From contig JAJDNC010000004.1 of assembly GCA_022340865.1 (NCBI GenBank), forward strand, positions 1 through 64,000: a stretch of DNA of 64,000 bases, in the 5' to 3' direction. A program made the position numbers and the translations under genes. Source of the stretch: Gemmatimonadota bacterium. Its GTDB lineage: Bacteria; Gemmatimonadota; Gemmatimonadetes; Longimicrobiales; Gaopeijiaceae. Each line of letters opens with the position of its first letter. Positions within the stretch are counted from its first letter, which is position 1. Positions 1-10,238 of the stretch are shown one piece after another. The notes beneath the pieces were generated by a model, which did not search any database, had not been told where the DNA came from, and saw only the letters and a list, made by a program, of their open reading frames with translations.

Positions 1-2968
1 TCGGGAGCGGCTTCAGCAGCACACCCCTCCGCTCCTCCCCGTTCATGATGGCCACCACCGGCGACGCGAAGCGCAACAGGCGCACCGCACCCACGGATGC
101 CACCTCGGGCTGCGCCGCCAGCCACTCCCAATCCACCCACCCCTCGTCGGCGGCGGCGTTCACGGTGAAGTAGCCGACACCCAGCGACACCAGGCTCTGA
201 TACAGGTGCGTCCCCTGGGAGGGCGTGACGCGGAAGTCCCGGAAGCCCGCCTCCACGATGATCTTCGCGCTGGAGATGTCCTCCCACTTCACCGGAATCC
301 CCAGCCACGGCTGAGTGGAGCCCCACCTGCCCACGCCGATCAGTCCGTAGGGCCGCTTCTCCTCCCGCAGCATCGCGTTGAAGTGGGCCACCGCCGCCGC
401 GACCTCGGTGCTCTGCGAGCGCTCGTAGCGCTCCCGGTCCACCACTATCCAGTCGGTGAGGTGGTCCACCCGGCCATGTCCCAGAATGGAAGGACTGTCG
501 CAGAATATACGCTGCCGGTCGATCTCGGTGAGGCTCACGTCGCCCTCCCCACGCGTGGGCGCCACCGGGCGAAGCTGGAGGAAGCCCATCTCCGCCGGCT
601 CGTCGCCGCCGGGGGACAGGGTGGCCGCGAACTCGATCTCCACCGGCAGGCGGGTGCCGGCCATCCCCAGCACGAGAAGTTCGCGCAGTATATGCGCTAG
701 AGGAAAGATGTCATGCTTGAGAATGGGTGCGAAGCTCACCAGGCGGACGCCACGTCGCCCGATGCCGTCGTAGACGGCGTTGTTCTCGGCGGAGAAGGTC
801 GACGCCACGGGTGCCAGCGTCGCGTCTTCCTCCGCCGCCTTGAGGCCGTAGCGCACCAGGGGCCCATCCTGGGCCCAGCCTCCGTCGGGGGGCTCCTTTC
901 CCAGCTCCAGGGCCCAGAACTCCCTCTGCGAGCTCTGCAGCATCCCCTCCACCGAGGAGTGGTCCAGGATGTGCCCGGGATGCGGGGGCGCGAAGCGCAG
1001 GCACGGCTCCCCCTCGGCTACGGTCTTGCCCAGGCCCAGCGCCACCGCGGCGATCCCGTCCTCGGGATGGGCGGGGGGCGTCGGGTAGTAGTTGTGCGAG
1101 CGCGCCACGCCGGAGAGATGGGGATAGAAGCGGTCGCCGTGGCGGGCGCCCACCACCCGCTGGATGATCACCGCCATGGCCTCCTCCTCCAGGCGGTACG
1201 GGGTCGCCTCGATGAAGGCCCGCGCCCGCCGCCCGAAGGTGGTGGCGTAGACGCGCTTCACGGCGTCCACGAGCTGGGCCAACCGCCGTCGTGGATCCGG
1301 GGCGTCGTTGGGCAGGATCCAGGTGCCGTAGATTCCCGCCAGCGGCTGCTGCGGCGAGTCCTCCAGGAGCGACGAGGACCGCACGGCGATGGGAGTCGTC
1401 ACCACCGCCACCACCCGCTCCAGCGCCTCCACGATGTCGTCGGGGAGGGGCGCGGCGAGGATGCGCCTCAGCGTCTCGCTCTCGTCCTCGCTCTGGAGGG
1501 CGAACGAGCGGAGATCGTTGTCGTCGAGGAACGCGTCGTAGACGCCGGTTCCCAGCACCACGGCGGCGGGCACGGTGACACGCACTCCTGGAAAGCGATC
1601 CGCCAGGCGCACTTCGTCGAGGAGCCTGGACGCGAAGGCCAGGCCGCGCCCCTTCCCGCCCAGGGAACCGCCGCCGATCTGGACGATGCCCTCCTCCCCG
1701 TCGAAGAACTCCGCCCGGAAGGAGTTGACCGAGCCGCGACTGCGCTCCCTACGGTACCGATCGAGGTCGTGCACCAGCGAGTCGCGAAGCGCCTCGACGC
1801 TGGGATAGTCCTCCAGCAGGCGTGGCCGGAGCTGGCCCGCCAGGCCGAACTCCGCCCGGGCGCGCAGCCACCGGGAGAAATCGTGCCGCCGGGCGTGGTA
1901 CGCCACGCTCTCGGCGGGCACGGTGGAGAGCTTCTCCACCAGCGTCTTCAGGTCGGGGGCACGGTCGATCTCGTCGCCGGCGTCGTCGCGGAAGACGAAG
2001 TCACCGAAGAAGAGGTGCTCCGAGAGGTACCGCTGGAGCTGGTGCAGGAAATCCGGCGACCCCTTCAGGAGGAAGCCGACGTTCAGCTCCGCCGCCGCCG
2101 CCCTGTTCCTCTCGTGGGAGGACTGGAGCGAGATGGGAATCTCGGGCTGCAGCTCCCGGACGGCGTGCACCAGTGCGCGCCCGGCCTCCGGGTCGGGCTT
2201 GCCGCCCCGGGGGAACTGCATGTCGGAGAACACCCCCATGATGGCCGTGCGGTAGCGCTCGAAGTCACGCACCGCCCGCTCGTAGGTGGTGGCCAACAGG
2301 ATCTTCGGCCGCGCGCGCCCCCGCATGATGCGCTGGAGCCGGTTGCCGGCCTCGGCCTGCACGGCCTCGGAGAGGTGGTGCACCTCGGAGTAGATCACCG
2401 GCAGGAACGACGAGTAGAAGCGGACGTTGTCCTCCACCACCAGGAAGACGGGCACGCCGATGCGCGTGTCGCGCTCCACGTTGAGACGGTCCTCCACAGC
2501 CTGCACGATGGCCATGAGGATGCGTGCGTCGCCCTGGTACAGGAACGTCGCGAGGATCGCCGTGTCGTCCATGCGGCGCTCCACGGCGCGCAGATCCTCG
2601 CGGTCGTACGCGAGGATGGTCACCGGAACGTGGATGCCCTCGTCGGCCATGTGCCTGGAAAGCTCCACGGCGTCCATGTCGCCGAGGTCCGGGCTGGTGA
2701 CGACCAGGTCGACGGGGCGGTGCCCGCCCTCCAGGACCTTCAGCGCCTCCCGCCCAGAGGAGACCCGCGTCAGGTCCGGTGGCTCGCGGGGACTGGTCTC
2801 GACGAACTTGCCGAAGACCCGCTCGTGGAGGTGACCGTCCTCCGCGAGGATGAAGGACTCGTAGAGCGACGACACCAGCAGCACGTGGCGTACCTGGTGG
2901 CTCATGAGGTCCCGGTAGCCGCCGGCGCGCGTGCCGTACCGTTCCGAGAAGTCGAAGAAGCTCTTCAC
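1..2968 (-). CDS. PEP/pyruvate-binding (PPDK N-terminal/ATP-grasp-type) protein with N-terminal receiver-like regions; C-terminus truncated by window edge
   Basis: My own reverse-strand translation from GTG at 2968 gives an open frame to base 1: VKSFFDFSERYGTRAGGYRDLMSHQVRHVLLVSSLYESFILAEDGHL...VDLVVTSPDLGDMDAVELSRHMADEGIHVPVTILAYDRED..., then GGKGRGLAFASRLLDE, TPIAVRSSSLLEDSPQQPLAGIYGT and AVIIQRVVG (PPDK_N-type motifs). Not in the ORF track. Confidence 0.75.
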   Translation of the reverse strand, partial: MKSFFDFSERYGTRAGGYRDLMSHQVRHVLLVSSLYESFILAEDGHLHERVFGKFVETSPREPPDLTRVSSGREALKVLEGGHRPVDLVVTSPDLGDMDAVELSRHMADEGIHVPVTILAYDREDLRAVERRMDDTAILATFLYQGDARILMAIVQAVEDRLNVERDTRIGVPVFLVVEDNVRFYSSFLPVIYSEVHHLSEAVQAEAGNRLQRIMRGRARPKILLATTYERAVRDFERYRTAIMGVFSDMQFPRGGKPDPEAGRALVHAVRELQPEIPISLQSSHERNRAAAAELNVGFLLKGSPDFLHQLQRYLSEHLFFGDFVFRDDAGDEIDRAPDLKTLVEKLSTVPAESVAYHARRHDFSRWLRARAEFGLAGQLRPRLLEDYPSVEALRDSLVHDLDRYRRERSRGSVNSFRAEFFDGEEGIVQIGGGSLGGKGRGLAFASRLLDEVRLADRFPGVRVTVPAAVVLGTGVYDAFLDDNDLRSFALQSEDESETLRRILAAPLPDDIVEALERVVAVVTTPIAVRSSSLLEDSPQQPLAGIYGTWILPNDAPDPRRRLAQLVDAVKRVYATTFGRRARAFIEATPYRLEEEAMAVIIQRVVGARHGDRFYPHLSGVARSHNYYPTPPAHPEDGIAAVALGLGKTVAEGEPCLRFAPPHPGHILDHSSVEGMLQSSQREFWALELGKEPPDGGWAQDGPLVRYGLKAAEEDATLAPVASTFSAENNAVYDGIGRRGVRLVSFAPILKHDIFPLAHILRELLVLGMAGTRLPVEIEFAATLSPGGDEPAEMGFLQLRPVAPTRGEGDVSLTEIDRQRIFCDSPSILGHGRVDHLTDWIVVDRERYERSQSTEVAAAVAHFNAMLREEKRPYGLIGVGRWGSTQPWLGIPVKWEDISSAKIIVEAGFRDFRVTPSQGTHLYQSLVSLGVGYFTVNAAADEGWVDWEWLAAQPEVASVGAVRLLRFASPVVAIMNGEERRGVLLKPLP

Positions 2969-3085
2969 CGATGCCTGTCCTGGGTGGCGAGTGGGCTCGT
3001 CGTGACCAAGATAGGGGCGGGAGCGGCGCGTTGTCCCGTCAGCAGGTCCTGCGCGGCAGGCGCCCCCCCCTCCCCGGCGACCCGT

Positions 3086-6000
3086 TCAACCCTCGTCCCC
3101 GCCGCGCCCTTCCAGCACGAAGTAGAGCGTGGGGGTGGCCACCAGCGAGAGGAGGACGGCGATGGCCAGGGCGCCGATCACCGCGATGGCCAGGGGCCGG
3201 AGCATGTCGGCCCCCGAGCCCACCCCCCAGGCCAGCGGCAGCATGCCCAGCGCCGCGGCGAGGGACGTCATGAGCACGGGGCGCAGGCGCCGGCGGCCGG
3301 AGCGCACCACGGCCTCCTCCAGGCTCAACCCCTCCGCCCGCAGGTGCTTGACGAAGTCCAGCACGAGGATGCCGTTCTTCGCCACGATGCCGATGCCGAT
3401 GATGGCGCCGAGGAACGAGACCACGTTGAACGACGTCCCGGTGATCCAGAGCGCCAGCACCGTCCCGAAGAGCGCCAGCACCGCGCCGAAGACGATGGAG
3501 ACGGGCTCCTTGAAGGACCCGAACTCCAGGACGAGCACCGTGAACACCAGGGTGATGGCCATGAGCAGCACGAAGACCAGGTTCAGGAACGACTCCCGCT
3601 GCTGCTGATAGAGGCCCCCGTACTCCACGGACCGGGGCGGCAGGGTCGAGTCGGCGCTCAGCACCCGGCGTATCTCGGCCATGGCGCTCCCCAGGTCGCG
3701 GCCCTCCAGGCGGGCGGTCACGGCCACGTCCTGGCGGCCGTCCTCCCGGCGGAGCTCGAGCTGGCCGGGCTCCTGCACCACGTCCACCACCTGCGACAGC
3801 TGCGCCACCGTTCCCGTGGGCGTGCGGATGGGAAGGTCTTCCACGTCCCTCATCCGGGTCAGGCGGGTGGAGTCCACTTCGACGCGCACGTCCACGACGC
3901 GGTCGCCCTCCAGCACCGACGAGGCGGTACGGCCCAGCATGGCCGTGTTCACGGCGGCCGCCACGTCTTCGGCCGTGAGGCCGAAGCGGCGGGCCTCGGC
4001 GGGGCGGGTACGCAGCGCGATGGTGGGCCCCGTGTACACCAACCCGTCGAAGACGTCCACCACGCCCGGGATCCGTTCCAGACGGGACGCCACTTGCGGC
4101 GAATGCTCCTCCAGCCACGCCTGGTCGGTGGAGTAGAGCTTCACCTCGATGGGGCTCGGTGCCCACATGAGGTCGCCGATGAGGTCGCTCAGGATGCCGG
4201 GGAACTCCCAGCTCACGCCGGGGAGCTCGGTGTTGAAGCGTCGGCGCAGCTCGGCGATGACGTCGTCGGTGGAGCGCTTGCGGGCCGTGCGCAGCTTCAC
4301 GAGGAAGTCACCGGTGTTGGGCTCCGCGATGGCCAGCGCCAGGCGCGCGCCGGTGCGCCGCGAGTAGCTCTCGATCTCCGGCACGGTCCCCAGAATGCCT
4401 TCCGCGACGAGGAGCTGGCGGTTGGTCTCAGCCAGGCTGGTACCCGGGGGCGTGAAGTAGTCGATGACGAAGCCTCCCTCGTCCATGGGAGGGAGGAATT
4501 CGCTGTCCAGGCTGCGGTATACCCCGACCCCCAGGAGCAACACGACGCCGCACGCCGCCAGGGTCCACCAGGGCCGTCGCAGCGCCGGACGCAGCGCTCT
4601 CTCGTACAGGTCGATGACGCGGCTGAGCACCGGCCCCGCCTGCTCGTGACCCGGCACCGGAGCGCGGCCGCGGGCGCGGCTGACGAACCAGCCGGCCAGT
4701 GAGGGCGTCAGGGTCGCGGCCAGGACCAGCGAGGTCAGCAGCGAGACCACCATGGTCAGGGCCAGGGCCCGGAAGAACACTCCCGTGATGCCGTCCAGGA
4801 ACGCCAGCGGGAGGAAGACGACCACGGGGGTGAGCGTCGACCCCACCAGGGGTCTGAAGATCTCGGTGATGCCCGCCTCCACGGCCTCGGTGCGGCTGCG
4901 CCCCTCCATGAGCCGGGTATGGATCGCCTCCACCACGACGATGGCGTCGTCGATGACCAATCCCACGGCCGCGGCGATCCCCCCCAACGTCATCAGGTTG
5001 AAGGTGAGACCCGTGAGGCGCATGGACACGAGCGTGATGAGGATCGTCACGGGGATGACGGCCGTGGCCACCAGGGTGGTACCCCAGCTCTGCAGGAACA
5101 GGAAGAGGATCACCACGGAGAGGGCGAGGCCGAAGAGGATGGCCTCCCACACGCTGCGCACGGAGGTGCGCACGATCTCGGACTGGTCGTAGAAGAAGGC
5201 CAGCTTCATGTCCGGCGACAGCTCGGTGCGGAGCTGGGCGATCTGCGCCCGGAGCCCGTCGGCGATGTCCAGCGTGCTCCCGTCCGGTTGGCTTCTGATG
5301 TTGAGGAGGACCGCGGCGTGGCCGTCGGCGGTGACGATGTTGAAGACCGGCTCGGGACCCCGCTGCACCCTCGCGAAATCCCGGATCCGCACGGGGGTCC
5401 CACCGGGGGCCGTCACCACGAAGTCCTCGAGGTCCTCGACGCCGTGCACCCGGCCGTCCACCACGGTCAGATAGAGCGTGTGGCTCTCCTCGTGCATCCC
5501 CGCCGACGCCACCAGGTTGTTGCGCTCCAGCGCGTCGGTGACTTCCGCCAGGCTCAGGTGGGCGCCCTGGAGGAGAAGGGGATCCACCACGACCTGGTAC
5601 TCCGGCGCCTTGCCGCCCACCAGGTCGACCCTCGCCACGCCGGGGATCTGGAGGAAGCGCGGCTTCAGCTCGTAGCGCGCCTCCTCCCACAGCTTGGTGA
5701 TGTCCCGGGTGTCGCTGGTCAGGCTCACCCCCACGATGGGGAAGGCGGCGAAGGTCAGGCGATAGACGGTGGTCACGGCGGTGGCGGGAAGCGTGCTCCT
5801 GATCTGGCCCAGGCGGCTCAGCACGTAGAGCTCCGACCGGACCATGTCCACCTTCCACGTGAAGAACACGTTGATCTCGGCGGAGCCCCGGCCGGTGGCC
5901 GACTTCACGGTGACCGTCCCGGGGATGTCCTTCATGGCCTCTTCGATGGGGCGCGTGATACGCGCCATCATCTCGTCGCCCGGCATGACGCCGTTGTCCA

Positions 6001-6142
6001 CGAGGATGACCACCCGGGGGAAGTCGGTCCGGGGAAACACCGACGACGACAGGCTCGTGGCGGCATAGACTCCCGCCAGGCACAGCGCGGCGCTGATGAA
6101 GACGATGGAGGCAGCCTGTCGGTTGGCGAACTTCCCGATCAT
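3086..6142 (-). CDS. Efflux RND transporter permease subunit (AcrB/HAE1-like), 1018 aa
   Basis: MIGKFANRQAASIVFISAALCLAGVYA... with RND motifs (LMTLGGIAAAVGLVIDDAIVVVE, MDEGGFVIDYFTPPGTSL). Confidence 0.95.
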   Translation of the reverse strand: MIGKFANRQAASIVFISAALCLAGVYAATSLSSSVFPRTDFPRVVILVDNGVMPGDEMMARITRPIEEAMKDIPGTVTVKSATGRGSAEINVFFTWKVDMVRSELYVLSRLGQIRSTLPATAVTTVYRLTFAAFPIVGVSLTSDTRDITKLWEEARYELKPRFLQIPGVARVDLVGGKAPEYQVVVDPLLLQGAHLSLAEVTDALERNNLVASAGMHEESHTLYLTVVDGRVHGVEDLEDFVVTAPGGTPVRIRDFARVQRGPEPVFNIVTADGHAAVLLNIRSQPDGSTLDIADGLRAQIAQLRTELSPDMKLAFFYDQSEIVRTSVRSVWEAILFGLALSVVILFLFLQSWGTTLVATAVIPVTILITLVSMRLTGLTFNLMTLGGIAAAVGLVIDDAIVVVEAIHTRLMEGRSRTEAVEAGITEIFRPLVGSTLTPVVVFLPLAFLDGITGVFFRALALTMVVSLLTSLVLAATLTPSLAGWFVSRARGRAPVPGHEQAGPVLSRVIDLYERALRPALRRPWWTLAACGVVLLLGVGVYRSLDSEFLPPMDEGGFVIDYFTPPGTSLAETNRQLLVAEGILGTVPEIESYSRRTGARLALAIAEPNTGDFLVKLRTARKRSTDDVIAELRRRFNTELPGVSWEFPGILSDLIGDLMWAPSPIEVKLYSTDQAWLEEHSPQVASRLERIPGVVDVFDGLVYTGPTIALRTRPAEARRFGLTAEDVAAAVNTAMLGRTASSVLEGDRVVDVRVEVDSTRLTRMRDVEDLPIRTPTGTVAQLSQVVDVVQEPGQLELRREDGRQDVAVTARLEGRDLGSAMAEIRRVLSADSTLPPRSVEYGGLYQQQRESFLNLVFVLLMAITLVFTVLVLEFGSFKEPVSIVFGAVLALFGTVLALWITGTSFNVVSFLGAIIGIGIVAKNGILVLDFVKHLRAEGLSLEEAVVRSGRRRLRPVLMTSLAAALGMLPLAWGVGSGADMLRPLAIAVIGALAIAVLLSLVATPTLYFVLEGRGGDEG

Positions 6143-6143
6143 G

Positions 6144-7208
6144 TCAGCCGCCCACCACGCGGACCTTCGTGTCCGTCGGCAACCCGTAGGCTTCGTGGGT
6201 GACGATGGGCAGCCCTTGCTCGAGCCCCTCTCCCGCGACCTCCGCCAGTCCCCGGTCCCGGAACCCCACGGTCACGGGCTGGTGCACCGCCCGGTCTCCC
6301 TTCACCACCACGATCCAGGTGCCCTCGTCGGGACGGGTGATCACGCTCTCCTCCGGCACCACCAGCACGTCCCTGTGCTCCGCCGCCACGATGTGCGTCT
6401 CGACGAACTGCCCGGGCATGAGGCCCGCTCCCCGCGGCACGGAGATCTGCACTCGGTAGGTGCCGGTGTTCGGGTCCACGTCCCTTCCCAGGATCTGCAC
6501 CGTGCCCTCCGGCACGGAGTCGCCGACGCCGAGGAGGGCACGCTGGCCCAGGGCCACCCCTTCGATCTCCCGCGCAGGGACGCCCACCGTCACCACGAGC
6601 CGGTCGAGGTCCACGACCTGGGCCAGCGTGGTGCTGGCGTCCACGCGCTGACCCACCGTCGCGCGCAGGTGGAGCACCGTTCCCGTGAGCGGAGCCGTGA
6701 TGTTCACGTACGCCAGCCCCGTCTCGGCGGCGGCCAGGTCCGCGCGCGTGGCGTCACGCGCGGCCTTGGCTTCCAGATACGCCTTCTCGGAGGTCGAGTT
6801 GGAGGCCGTCAGGACCTCCTGACGCTGGAACGCCTTCTCCGCCACCTCGGCGGCGGCGCGGGCCTTCTCCTCGGCCGCCTGCGCCATGCGGGCGTCCAGG
6901 CGCACCAGCACCGTGCCCTTGGTGACGCGCCGTCCCTCCAACGCGGCTACCTCGGCGACGACGCCGTCGACGAACGGCGTGACGAGGGCGCCGCCCGCGG
7001 GCTTGCCGTCCAGCGCGGGGGCCGCCTCCACGGTTCCGTACGCCGTGACCGTACGCCGCACGGTTCCCCGACGGATGCTGTCCACATGGACCGCCACGTT
7101 CGGCGTGATCTCCTCCTCCTCGCCCCCTCCCCTTCGCAGCCACACGATCACGCTCGCGGCCAACACGACCACCGCGGCCAATCCCAGGAGCTGCCGGCGC
7201 TGGATCAT
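6144..7208 (-). CDS. Efflux RND transporter periplasmic adaptor subunit (MFP), 354 aa
   Basis: ORF 6144..7256 with likely start MIQRRQLLG at 7208, 4-bp ATGA overlap with the upstream TolC stop; ALDGKPAGGALVTPFVDGVVAEV lipoyl-like and coiled-coil regions. Confidence 0.9.
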   Translation of the reverse strand: MIQRRQLLGLAAVVVLAASVIVWLRRGGGEEEEITPNVAVHVDSIRRGTVRRTVTAYGTVEAAPALDGKPAGGALVTPFVDGVVAEVAALEGRRVTKGTVLVRLDARMAQAAEEKARAAAEVAEKAFQRQEVLTASNSTSEKAYLEAKAARDATRADLAAAETGLAYVNITAPLTGTVLHLRATVGQRVDASTTLAQVVDLDRLVVTVGVPAREIEGVALGQRALLGVGDSVPEGTVQILGRDVDPNTGTYRVQISVPRGAGLMPGQFVETHIVAAEHRDVLVVPEESVITRPDEGTWIVVVKGDRAVHQPVTVGFRDRGLAEVAGEGLEQGLPIVTHEAYGLPTDTKVRVVGG

Positions 7209-8656
7209 CTCCCGCCTCCGTTCGACGTGTCGCGCTCCGGGGCCTCCAGGGCCCACCTCTCCATGTCCAACGGCGTCTGCATCGCGTCCTCCAGGGCACC
7301 GACCGCCGCCTGCGCCCGGGAGAGGGCATCCAGCCGCGCCAACGCCGTGGCGACGGCTTCGGCCTGGAGACCCAGGAGATCGAGACGGGAGATCTCGCCT
7401 GCGTCATAGGATGCGCGTGCCGTGGATTCCTGACGCCTCAGCGCGTCCAGCAGCGTGTCCGCCTCCTGCACCTGGCCGAGAGCGACGTGCGCCGACGCCA
7501 CCGCGTTCTCCACCTCACCCAGCACCTTCGACTGGAGCGCCAAGAAGCGTGCCGCCGCTTCCGCCCGAAGGGCCTTCGCCTCGGCGATGGGCCCCTGGTT
7601 CCGATTCAGCACGGGAAGGCTCAGGGACAGCAACAGCGTCCACTTGCTGTCGGTCTGGTCGAGCTGATAGCCCGGTCCCAGGCTGATGTCGGGATACTGC
7701 TTGCGGACCTCGAGCTGGAGCGCCTTCTGGCTGGCCTCGTACTCGGCGAGGGCGGCCAGGATGTCCGAGCGGTGCAACATCGCGCGCCGGCGGGCGTCCT
7801 GGTCGGGAACGCCCACCGTCACCCGCTCCAGCCCCGCGAAGTCGAGGCTCACGGCGTCCAGGGCCGTCGGAGGCACCCCCACCGCGTCGGCGAGGGCGCC
7901 GCGCCCCTCGATGGCGAGGCGGCTGGCGTCCATGGCAGCGACCCTGCTCTCCGCCAGGGCCACCCTGGCTTGCACGACCGCCGCGGCCGAGGCCTCACCG
8001 ACGCGTCGCTGGCTTTCCAGGATCTCCAGGACCTGGGAGCGTAGGTCTTGCTGGCGGGCCAGAAGGGAGTCGGTCTCCCGCGCCACGTACAGCGCGATGA
8101 AGCCGCGCCGCACGTCGCTGCGTACCTGCCACGCAGCCGTGAGGAGAGTCAGGCGGGCCGCCTCCGAGAGGTGGCGTGCCTCGGCGACGCGGATGCCCCG
8201 GCGGCCCGCTACCTCCAGCGGCAGGTCCAGTGCGACCTCCGGAATCCAGGGCGTCACCTGGCTGCGGGGCGTCGTGCTGTTGTAGCCGGTCCCGCCGGTC
8301 ACCGTGGGATTCGGCCGCCCGCCGGCGGTGAGGACGCCCCCTCTCGCCACAGCCCACCGCGCCCTGGCCACATCCAGCACCGGGCTGTAGTAGAACGCCG
8401 CTAACGTCAGGGCATGCAGATCCCAGGTCCGGGGAGGCCACGCGGCCGTCTCACCGCGGTCCGCGAGGAAGGTCCCCAGCTCCGGAAGGTCCAGGCGCCG
8501 AGACTCGAAGTCCTCGAGGCTCTGCGCCGGCGAGATGGGCCGGGGTCGGTAGCGCGCGCAACCGGCCGCCAGAACGACGACGAGAAGGGTGGCCAGGCAC
8601 GACCTGCCCGCCAGGTACCGGGGAAACCGCTGGGGACGTTGTCTCTTCACGTGCAC
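7205..8656 (-). CDS. TolC family outer membrane efflux lipoprotein, 483 aa
   Basis: Lipobox-like VLAAGC; TolC-type repeats; first gene of a TolC-MFP-RND operon. Confidence 0.9.
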   Translation of the reverse strand: MHVKRQRPQRFPRYLAGRSCLATLLVVVLAAGCARYRPRPISPAQSLEDFESRRLDLPELGTFLADRGETAAWPPRTWDLHALTLAAFYYSPVLDVARARWAVARGGVLTAGGRPNPTVTGGTGYNSTTPRSQVTPWIPEVALDLPLEVAGRRGIRVAEARHLSEAARLTLLTAAWQVRSDVRRGFIALYVARETDSLLARQQDLRSQVLEILESQRRVGEASAAAVVQARVALAESRVAAMDASRLAIEGRGALADAVGVPPTALDAVSLDFAGLERVTVGVPDQDARRRAMLHRSDILAALAEYEASQKALQLEVRKQYPDISLGPGYQLDQTDSKWTLLLSLSLPVLNRNQGPIAEAKALRAEAAARFLALQSKVLGEVENAVASAHVALGQVQEADTLLDALRRQESTARASYDAGEISRLDLLGLQAEAVATALARLDALSRAQAAVGALEDAMQTPLDMERWALEAPERDTSNGGGR

Positions 8657-8749
8657 GATGCGACGGTGGGCACCCGAACCGCAGGTGCATAGCGACCTCG
8701 ACAGGTGTAGAAACTGACACGCCCCCGTGAATCTGGCGAGGCCGCCGCC

Positions 8750-9016
8750 CTAGCGCGTCGAGCCCCTCCGCACCCGCCCGGGCTCCAGGCCTCCGGCGTG
8801 GAGGATCTTCTCCTGGAGACGCTCCCCCTCCTCGTCGGTGAAGTCCAGGATCCGGCGCACCGCCGCCGCCACCGCCTCGTACTCCTCCCGGGGAAAGTCC
8901 GTGCCCTCGGCGTGCTTCAGCGCGCCCTCCAGGTCCCCGAGCTCCCGCTCCACCTTCTCTGCGGCGCGGCGCAACCGTGCCAGCGCCTTTCTGGCTTCGG
9001 ACTCGGCGGAGCTCAT
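8750..9016 (-). CDS. Small helical hypothetical protein, 88 aa
   Basis: MSSAESEARKALARLRRAAEKVERELGDLEGALKHAEGTDFPREEYEAV..., amphipathic helical character, intergenic position. Confidence 0.55.
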   Translation of the reverse strand: MSSAESEARKALARLRRAAEKVERELGDLEGALKHAEGTDFPREEYEAVAAAVRRILDFTDEEGERLQEKILHAGGLEPGRVRRGSTR

Positions 9017-9171
9017 GGATCATCCCTCGCGGAGACGGGTCGGTGCGGCCCACGTATGCCGCTTCCTCGGGGCGGCCGAAGCGACCGCGCAACATGCGCC
9101 CTCCACGGGGACGCGGCAATGCGGGAGTCGGCCTCCGGAAACCAATCCAGCGAACGGGGTAACGCACGGCC

Positions 9172-10155
9172 ATGGACGAACGCTGTGAGCTCATCGTGGT
9201 GGGGGCGGGACCCTGCGGCATCGCCGTGGGCGCCGCGGCGAAGAAGGCCGGCGTCTCGTGCGTTCTGCTGGACCGCGGGTGCATCACCGCGTCGCTGGTG
9301 AACTACCCCTATTACATGACCTTCTTCAGCACCGCGAAGATGCTGGAGATCGGTGACGTCCCCTTCACCATCCCGGAGCCGAAGCCCAGCCGTCGCGAAG
9401 CCCTGGCCTACTACCGCTTCGTGGTGGAGCACTGGGACCTCGACGTGCGCCAGTACGAGGACGTCGGGGAGATCGACGGCGCCGAAGGCTCCTTCACGGT
9501 GCGCACGAAACGGCGCGACGGCTCGGAGGGCGTATACACCGCGTCCGCCGTGGTCGTCGCCACCGGGGGCTTTCACCGCCCCAACCTTCTGGGCGTGCCG
9601 GGCGAGGACCTGCCCAAGGTGCTCCACTACTACAGGGAGCCCTACCCCTTCTACGACCAGGATGTCCTGGTGGTGGGCGCGGGCAACTCCTCGGTGGAAT
9701 CCGCGCTGGAGATGTACAGGAACGGCGCGCGCGTGCAGATGGTGCACTTCCTCGACGTCATAGACCAGGGCGTGAAGCCGTGGGTGGTGCCGGACATCAC
9801 GAACCGGCTGAAGAACCGCGAGATCGTCATGCACTGGAAGCACCGCGTGGCGGAGATCCGTCCTACCTCCGTGGTGCTGAAGAGCGACGAGACGGGTGCC
9901 ACCACCGAGATCGCCAACGACTTCGTGGTGGCCATGACCGGGTGGCGCGCAGACCCGGCCCTGCTGCGGTCGCTGGGGGTCTCCATCGACGAGGAGACCG
10001 GGATCCCGGCCCACGACCCCGCCACCATGCGCACCGACGTGCCGGGTGTCTACATCGCCGGCGTCATCGCCGCGGGGCACAACGCCAACAAGATCTTCAT
10101 CGAGAACGGGCGGGAGCACGGCGGCCTCATCGTGGCCGACCGGCTCGGGAAGTAG
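9172..10155 (+). CDS. ypdA: YpdA-family putative bacillithiol disulfide reductase (FAD/NAD(P)-dependent), 327 aa
   Basis: ELIVVGAGPCGIAVGAAAKKAGVSCVLLDRG...NYPYYMTFFSTAKMLEIGD; second GAGNSSVE NAD(P)-binding motif. Confidence 0.88.
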   Translation: MDERCELIVVGAGPCGIAVGAAAKKAGVSCVLLDRGCITASLVNYPYYMTFFSTAKMLEIGDVPFTIPEPKPSRREALAYYRFVVEHWDLDVRQYEDVGEIDGAEGSFTVRTKRRDGSEGVYTASAVVVATGGFHRPNLLGVPGEDLPKVLHYYREPYPFYDQDVLVVGAGNSSVESALEMYRNGARVQMVHFLDVIDQGVKPWVVPDITNRLKNREIVMHWKHRVAEIRPTSVVLKSDETGATTEIANDFVVAMTGWRADPALLRSLGVSIDEETGIPAHDPATMRTDVPGVYIAGVIAAGHNANKIFIENGREHGGLIVADRLGK

Positions 10156-10238
10156 CCGGGCCGACCCGACGGCCCGGACGGCGCGCGGAGTGACGCGCCG
10201 AAGCTCGACGGCGGCCCCGGAACCACCGGGAGTCCCCG

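Noticed and set aside
713-4702. 1329-aa plus-strand ORF in the track (and others such as 10050..12137 -, 41542..43806 -, 60691..63012 -)
   Set aside because: Antisense shadow ORFs of real genes caused by high-GC third positions; translations are Arg/His/Gly/Pro-rich with no recognisable domains, while the opposite strand encodes clear protein families.
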